DNA from: Ligilactobacillus aviarius
GTDB taxonomy: Bacteria > Bacillota > Bacilli > Lactobacillales > Lactobacillaceae
Length of the DNA: 46,254 nt
Direction of reading: 5' to 3'
NCBI RefSeq assembly: GCF_001654615.1
Contig: NZ_LWUD01000007.1
Span: 1-46,254 of the forward strand
This document shows positions 43,126-46,254 of this stretch, piece after piece; within the stretch, counting starts at the first letter, position 1, and every line of letters starts with the position of its first letter. Below the pieces are notes generated by a model. That model worked only from the letters and a program-made list of their open reading frames with translations. It was not told where the DNA came from and did no database searches. The translations under genes and the position numbers were made by a program.

Positions 43126-43611
43126 ATGAAGATCGATGAATTACTTGCAAACGCGCCGCAACTGCCGCAATGGAAAGAGCTGCCTGATCTGGCCCTCTAT
43201 ATGGATCAGGTCGTCAGCCTTGGGAACCGGTACCTTGAACCGATTATTTCGGGCCCAATTACCGCGTCGATGGTGAACAGCTACGTCAAAAAAGGATTAA
43301 TGCCGAAGCCGATCAAAAAGAAATATTCACAAGAACACGTTGCTTCGCTGATTCTGATCACCATCATGAAACAGGTCTATTCGCTTGATGACATTCATGA
43401 ATGGTTGCTTACCAACGTCCAAGATAATTACCAGGAAAATTACAATTCATTTTGCAAAGCTTTCAACACTGCGTTTGCTGATCTTGATTTGCATCACTTT
43501 AACCTTGATTTGCATTTTGATGAATCGAGCCGGGCTGAATTAGCCTTGAACCTTATTATTCAAACCGTGATTTGTAAAATCATCAGTGAGCATTTAATTA
43601 ATGAGCATTAA
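43126..43611 (+). CDS. DUF1836 protein with MerR-like N-terminal half
   Basis: The 161-residue protein matches the DUF1836 family by its block PITASMVNSYVKKGLMPKPI, then KKYSQEHVASLILITIMKQVYSLDDIHEWL (about residues 45-95, given in parts). That block reads like the winged helix of MerR regulators, so DNA binding is likely but unproved. GAAGGATT precedes the ATG. It stands alone between two terminators and converges with the AT-rich islet. No partner gene suggests its target. Confidence 0.8.
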   Translation: MKIDELLANAPQLPQWKELPDLALYMDQVVSLGNRYLEPIISGPITASMVNSYVKKGLMPKPIKKKYSQEHVASLILITIMKQVYSLDDIHEWLLTNVQDNYQENYNSFCKAFNTAFADLDLHHFNLDLHFDESSRAELALNLIIQTVICKIISEHLINEH

Positions 43612-43642
43612 AAAACGCCCTCCATCACCGGAGAGCGTTTTT
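43610..43642. terminator. Bidirectional terminator, copy 1
   Basis: AACGCCCTCC and GGAGAGCGTT pair with one mismatch around a short loop, with A and T runs on both sides. It ends the DUF1836 gene and the converging islet genes. A near-identical copy is at 45726-45759. Confidence 0.88.
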
Positions 43643-43661
43643 CATTCTTTTAAATTCGCTT

Positions 43662-44093
43662 TTAATTGTTCATAAATTTTCCCGTTGGCATGCACATAAA
43701 TACAAAAAGAACGATTTGATAAAGCAATCCAAAAAGATGCAAATATATACTAATAAAATATAAAACCATTAAGAGATAGCACAAAGTATTTGGCATGCCC
43801 GTATCACGCAATCTTCTTGTTTGAAGCGCCAACCATGGAATAAAAAGTAAAACAGCTAAAATTGCAATTAAAATCAGTGATCCAATCACCAGATAATTTC
43901 TACTTTTGCCGTCAATTACATCAACGTTATTCAACATTATTTGAGTTATGCTAAGACTAAAAATCGTTCTAATAACCACATAGATAAGCAATCCCCAAAA
44001 GAATTCTTTTCGTCCCGACTGTCCGTTAAATTTGAAATAGCCTTTCCAAAAACTTTTCCATCCTTGTTTAAAAGTAACTTCATTTTCCACCAA
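43662..44093 (-). CDS. DUF805 membrane protein
   Basis: The 143-residue protein has the DUF805 pattern: a soluble start with W-K-G-Y-F-K-F-N-G-Q-S-G-R-K-E-F-F-W-G, then four membrane segments and the motif PWLALQTRRLRDTGMP (about residues 85-100). DUF805 proteins are inner-membrane proteins of unknown function, sometimes near toxin or stress loci. It is the last gene of the islet and overlaps the gene upstream by 14 bases. The sequence is richer in A and T than the surrounding core genes. Confidence 0.85.
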   Translation of the reverse strand: MVENEVTFKQGWKSFWKGYFKFNGQSGRKEFFWGLLIYVVIRTIFSLSITQIMLNNVDVIDGKSRNYLVIGSLILIAILAVLLFIPWLALQTRRLRDTGMPNTLCYLLMVLYFISIYLHLFGLLYQIVLFVFMCMPTGKFMNN

Positions 44094-44604
44094 TTTTAAT
44101 CCTCACAATCTTGCATAAATTCTTCAGCAGTGTCCATAATCTACAAATCCAGTATTTAAGTGTATATCTCTGATAGTCTAAACCAGTTTGGGTTACCCAA
44201 TACCGTATCTTGTAATTTGTCCAAAGCATACAATTAATAAAGTTTAGAATGATTAATAATATAACTACTATAAACAGTATGCTTTTCAAATAAATTCCAT
44301 GACAAATAAAGTCTTCATAAAATATCCCGGCTTCAGCAATCACCCCTATCAGCGACGCCATTACAAACCAATAAATTAAAAAAATCTTCAGATATATATA
44401 AATAAGGATGTTTGATTTTTTCGTAATTGACAACCTAATATTTTGGATTACAGCTGCTTGACCGACTAAAAAGAAAAGACAATATAATAAAGATATAAAT
44501 AATGCTTCAATAACATGGAAATTTGAAGTAATAAAATATTCTAAAATCAGACATCCTTCAATTCCTAATAAATACCAGAAAACATGATTCCTAACTTTAT
44601 TCAT
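44080..44604 (-). CDS. Hypothetical membrane protein of the AT-rich islet
   Basis: I do not recognise this 174-residue protein. It has about four membrane segments (roughly residues 12-28, 30-52, 68-92 and 104-128), then a basic, Tyr/Trp-rich cytoplasmic tail with LWTNYKIRYWVTQTG (about 126-140). A similar motif, LRWVNYQVKQWQIKH, ends the protein at 45143-45553. AGAGG precedes the ATG. It overlaps the upstream gene by 8 bases and the DUF805 gene by 14, so the three are one operon. Confidence 0.6.
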   Translation of the reverse strand: MNKVRNHVFWYLLGIEGCLILEYFITSNFHVIEALFISLLYCLFFLVGQAAVIQNIRLSITKKSNILIYIYLKIFLIYWFVMASLIGVIAEAGIFYEDFICHGIYLKSILFIVVILLIILNFINCMLWTNYKIRYWVTQTGLDYQRYTLKYWICRLWTLLKNLCKIVRIKIGGK

Positions 44605-45013
44605 TTCTTGCCTCTAATCTTTTAATATTTTCCATATAGTTGTTCATTTCATATTTATAGAGCAAAACACACGCATAAATAACAAAGCCCTCAATAATCA
44701 GGTTAATTACAAAAAATACAATCCCAACGCAAAAAGGAAAGATCACGAAATCTATTCCAGCGGCAGATGCCAAAATGGAAATTGCAACTAAAACTTTAGG
44801 AACTGCAATCAAAAACTTGATATACCCGGCTGGCCATCCAATTCCGCTTGAAAACTTTCGAAATCCATTAACCGCGGTTGGACTTGTTACAAACAGTTTT
44901 ATTAAATTCTCTAATAAATAACAGAATATTGGAATAATAAATATCGTTCCAAAATTTAGGGTAAATAAACTTACAACAAAACAAATTGACATTATTATCA
45001 TGGGCTTTTTCAT
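44597..45013 (-). CDS. Hypothetical membrane protein of the AT-rich islet
   Basis: This 138-residue protein is not recognised. It begins with a hydrophobic hairpin (about residues 4-40), has an amphipathic stretch with SSGIGWPAGYIKFL, and two more membrane segments (about 66-90 and 92-116), and ends in a charged helix (YKYEMNNYMENIKRLEARNE). AGAGGATGG precedes the ATG. A short 20-codon ORF lies about 57 bases upstream. Confidence 0.6.
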   Translation of the reverse strand: MKKPMIIMSICFVVSLFTLNFGTIFIIPIFCYLLENLIKLFVTSPTAVNGFRKFSSGIGWPAGYIKFLIAVPKVLVAISILASAAGIDFVIFPFCVGIVFFVINLIIEGFVIYACVLLYKYEMNNYMENIKRLEARNE

Positions 45014-45070
45014 TTCTATCCATCCTCTAAAACTAATCTCTTATTTTGTTTCGTTTAGCGTTTAAAAATT

Positions 45071-45133
45071 TTAACCGGTTAATTTTTTGTTGTCATTCGT
45101 TGCACAAAGGCCAATATATTTATATTTCTGCAT
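45071..45133 (-). CDS. Possible 20-residue small protein
   Basis: In the 129-base gap between two islet genes, an ATG at 45131-45133 follows TAGGAGATAACC, a near-ideal ribosome site. The frame is MQKYKYIGLCATNDNKKLTG and ends in TAA. It could be a real small peptide, a leader peptide for the gene downstream or the remnant of a longer gene. It resembles nothing I know. The stop overlaps the palindrome TTAACCGGTTAA (45071-45082). Confidence 0.35.
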   Translation of the reverse strand: MQKYKYIGLCATNDNKKLTG

Positions 45134-45142
45134 GGTTATCTC

Positions 45143-45553
45143 CTAAGCATTGTGTTTAATTTGCCATTGTTTTACCTGATAATTTACCCATCTCAATTGA
45201 TTCAAAAGCAATAAAATAAATAATGGAATTTCAATCATTGATATAACTGGGATATCTCTACGAAGGCCTTCTACAAATGTTGGAAATGGGAAAAATCCCG
45301 TTATCATTGCCATAAATAAAAACAGAAAATTCCGTTTAGCTTTCACTTCCATTAATTTTTCAGCATGACCTAAAGTAGTCCACATTATTAACTGGCTTAT
45401 AGCATCACCACAAATTTCGAAACCTACTATAAATAAAATGCATAAAATCATTCCTTTATCTACCTTATCGAACAAATTCCCAACAAAGATTCCTAAAATC
45501 ATTAGTATCCAATAAATATATCCGTGATAATGCACAGGTTTTAATTCTTTCAT
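45143..45553 (-). CDS. Hypothetical membrane protein of the AT-rich islet
   Basis: I do not recognise this protein. It has four likely membrane segments (about residues 12-28, 35-52, 78-96 and 106-122 from the longer start) and ends LRWVNYQVKQWQIKHNA. I place the start at the ATG at 45551-45553, with CGGGGTAAG upstream. An ATG six codons earlier has a poorer site. It seems to be the first gene of the islet operon. Its promoter would lie in the 172-base region upstream, next to a run of eight G. Confidence 0.6.
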   Translation of the reverse strand: MKELKPVHYHGYIYWILMILGIFVGNLFDKVDKGMILCILFIVGFEICGDAISQLIMWTTLGHAEKLMEVKAKRNFLFLFMAMITGFFPFPTFVEGLRRDIPVISMIEIPLFILLLLNQLRWVNYQVKQWQIKHNA

Positions 45554-45667
45554 TTTCTTACCCCGTTTCATTTTTTCTATTTAAGTATTTAATCACAAGA
45601 ACTTACTTCAATGATTAAGCTCTCTCGCTAATTTTTATATCATTTTTTAAATATAACACGTTTTTTA

Positions 45668-45675
45668 CCCCCCCC
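45668..45675 (-). repeat. G8 homopolymer upstream of the islet
   Basis: Eight C on the plus strand (eight G on the minus strand) in an otherwise AT-rich intergenic region (45572-45725). Such tracts are prone to slippage. It lies about 115 bases upstream of the first islet gene, where it could alter promoter spacing. The remaining bases in this gap show only AT-rich sequence with weak -10-like TATAAA. Confidence 0.6.
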
Positions 45676-45725
45676 ATTTTAATAATTTAACCTTTTTAAA
45701 CATTTCTTAAACTTATCAATTGCAT

Positions 45726-45759
45726 AAAAAAACGCCCTCCATTTCTGGAGAGCGTTTTT
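45726..45759. terminator. Bidirectional terminator, copy 2
   Basis: AACGCCCTCCA pairs with TGGAGAGCGTT with one mismatch, with A and T runs. It ends the LPXTG protein gene. Its stem and flank (GGAGAGCGTTTTTCATT) repeat those of the copy at 43610-43642. Confidence 0.88.
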
Positions 45760-45768
45760 CATTTGCCA

Positions 45769-46254
45769 TTATTCTTCTTTATCTTTTTTCCGTTTTCCGA
45801 TTCCGAAGAATCCAAGTAATCCTGAAAGAGCGAGCAACAATTCGCCGAACAACGAATGATTTGCTGAATCTTCACCGGTTTGCGGCAAAGTATTCTTGCT
45901 TTCATTTGGTTGCGCAGCTGAATTATTTGGCATTTGTTTTTCAATCGCGGTTGACTGTTTTGCAACGCGAACCGTTCCTTCATTTGCTGATGCAGCCTGC
46001 TTCGTTAAAACAGCCTTCTTCACCGTTTCAACCTTCAATGATTGTCCTGCCGCTGGTTTAGCGGTTTGAACAGGTTCCTTCGATGGTTGAACGTGTTCAG
46101 TTGGCTTTTCAACTGATGTCTGAAGCTTCTTAGCTGGTTCACTTGGTTTGTGTTCTGGTGTGACCGGTTGCTTATCCGGTTCACTTGGCTTGTGTTCCGG
46201 TGTGGCCGGCTTCTTGTCCGGTTCACTCGGCTTATGTTCCGGTGTAACTGGCTT
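45769..46254 (-). CDS. LPXTG cell-wall-anchored protein, C-terminal part (cut by window edge)
   Basis: Only the last 161 residues are visible; the frame is open to the right edge. They begin with three 14-residue repeats of the type KPVTPEHKPSEPDK, then a Lys/Gln/Val-rich stalk (KPTEHVQPSKEPVQTAKP). The sorting signal follows: LPQTGED, a hydrophobic segment (LLLALSGLLGFFGIG) and the tail KRKKDKEE. Sortase would cleave between Thr and Gly and attach the protein to peptidoglycan. The repeats are the usual wall-spanning spacer. The functional N-terminal domains are outside the window, so the role (adhesin, mucus-binding or other) is unknown. Confidence 0.93.
   Translation of the reverse strand, partial: KPVTPEHKPSEPDKKPATPEHKPSEPDKQPVTPEHKPSEPAKKLQTSVEKPTEHVQPSKEPVQTAKPAAGQSLKVETVKKAVLTKQAASANEGTVRVAKQSTAIEKQMPNNSAAQPNESKNTLPQTGEDSANHSLFGELLLALSGLLGFFGIGKRKKDKEE
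46129..46254 (-). repeat. Three tandem 42-bp repeats in the LPXTG gene
   Basis: Units at 46213-46254, 46171-46212 and 46129-46170 encode KPVTPEHKPSEPDK, KPATPEHKPSEPDK and QPVTPEHKPSEPAK. They differ at a few third positions and are probably the end of a longer array beyond the edge. Copy number in such arrays often varies between strains. Confidence 0.9.

Noticed and set aside
46035-46226. 63-codon ORF with Arg/Asn/Gln repeats at the right edge
   Set aside because: It is the +1 frame of the 42-bp repeats of the LPXTG gene, whose own frame is open and carries the sorting signal.
46129-46254. Possible CRISPR-like repeats
   Set aside because: The 42-base units are contiguous with no spacers and encode an in-frame PTPEHKPSEP-type protein repeat.

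Overview
The window is chromosomal DNA of a low-GC Gram-positive, most likely a member of Lactobacillaceae (Lactobacillus in the old broad sense). The evidence is the ccpA/pepQ pair with a cre site between them, a seven-gene comG pilus operon, the tmRNA tag AKNNNNSYALAA, LTA synthase, HprK, an LPQTG surface protein, and strong AGGAGG-type ribosome binding sites with many GTG and TTG starts. I cannot name the genus. No phage, insertion sequence, CRISPR array or tRNA gene is visible. Most genes lie on the minus strand and point towards an rRNA operon that begins at the left edge and runs out of the window.

Layout. 1-268: leader and three tandem promoters of an rRNA operon (minus). 269-5170: S1-domain RNA-binding protein, cyclophilin, ferredoxin/flavodoxin-NADP reductase, DedA protein, then the minus-strand set yutD - HAD phosphatase - DUF1461 membrane protein (probable lipoprotein transacylase Lit). 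5171-9932: comGA-comGG and a YtxK-type methyltransferase. 10039-14272: ribokinase, YebC-type regulator, CcpA, and divergent pepQ. 14324-19588: ytxH, ytxG (DUF948), divergent mscS, a CBS-domain protein, a structured intergenic element, pgi and the glucose-uptake permease glcU. 19853-29914: ltaS (plus), then whiA - yvcK - rapZ and uvrA - uvrB (minus, with a LexA/SOS box). 30057-36651: pgcA, lgt, hprK, yvlD-like, pspC-like, a MinJ-like PDZ membrane protein, and prfB with its programmed +1 frameshift. 36767-39444: a two-component system and ssrA (tmRNA). 39524-43611: L,D-transpeptidase, RNase HI, ArsR-type regulator, haemolysin III-type protein, DUF1836 protein. 43662-45571: an AT-rich islet of four small membrane proteins plus a 20-codon ORF. 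45769-46254: the C-terminal part of an LPXTG wall protein with 42-bp repeats, cut by the window edge.

How the genes fit together. Several genes form a carbon-control and envelope network. HprK makes the HPr-Ser-P that activates CcpA, whose gene and probable binding sites are here. GlcU, Pgi, PgcA and the YvcK/RapZ/WhiA set link sugar entry to cell-wall precursor supply and division. LtaS, Lgt, the Lit candidate, L,D-transpeptidase and the LPXTG protein build or decorate the envelope. The comG operon would build the DNA-uptake pilus and seems to lack an ordinary sigma-A promoter.

Most of the window is conserved housekeeping sequence. The parts most worth a second look are the AT-rich membrane-protein islet between two near-identical terminators, the branched intergenic element after pgi, the comG upstream region, the hairpin at the ltaS transcript start, the SDGC (not SHGC) active-site motif of the L,D-transpeptidase, and the Lit candidate.
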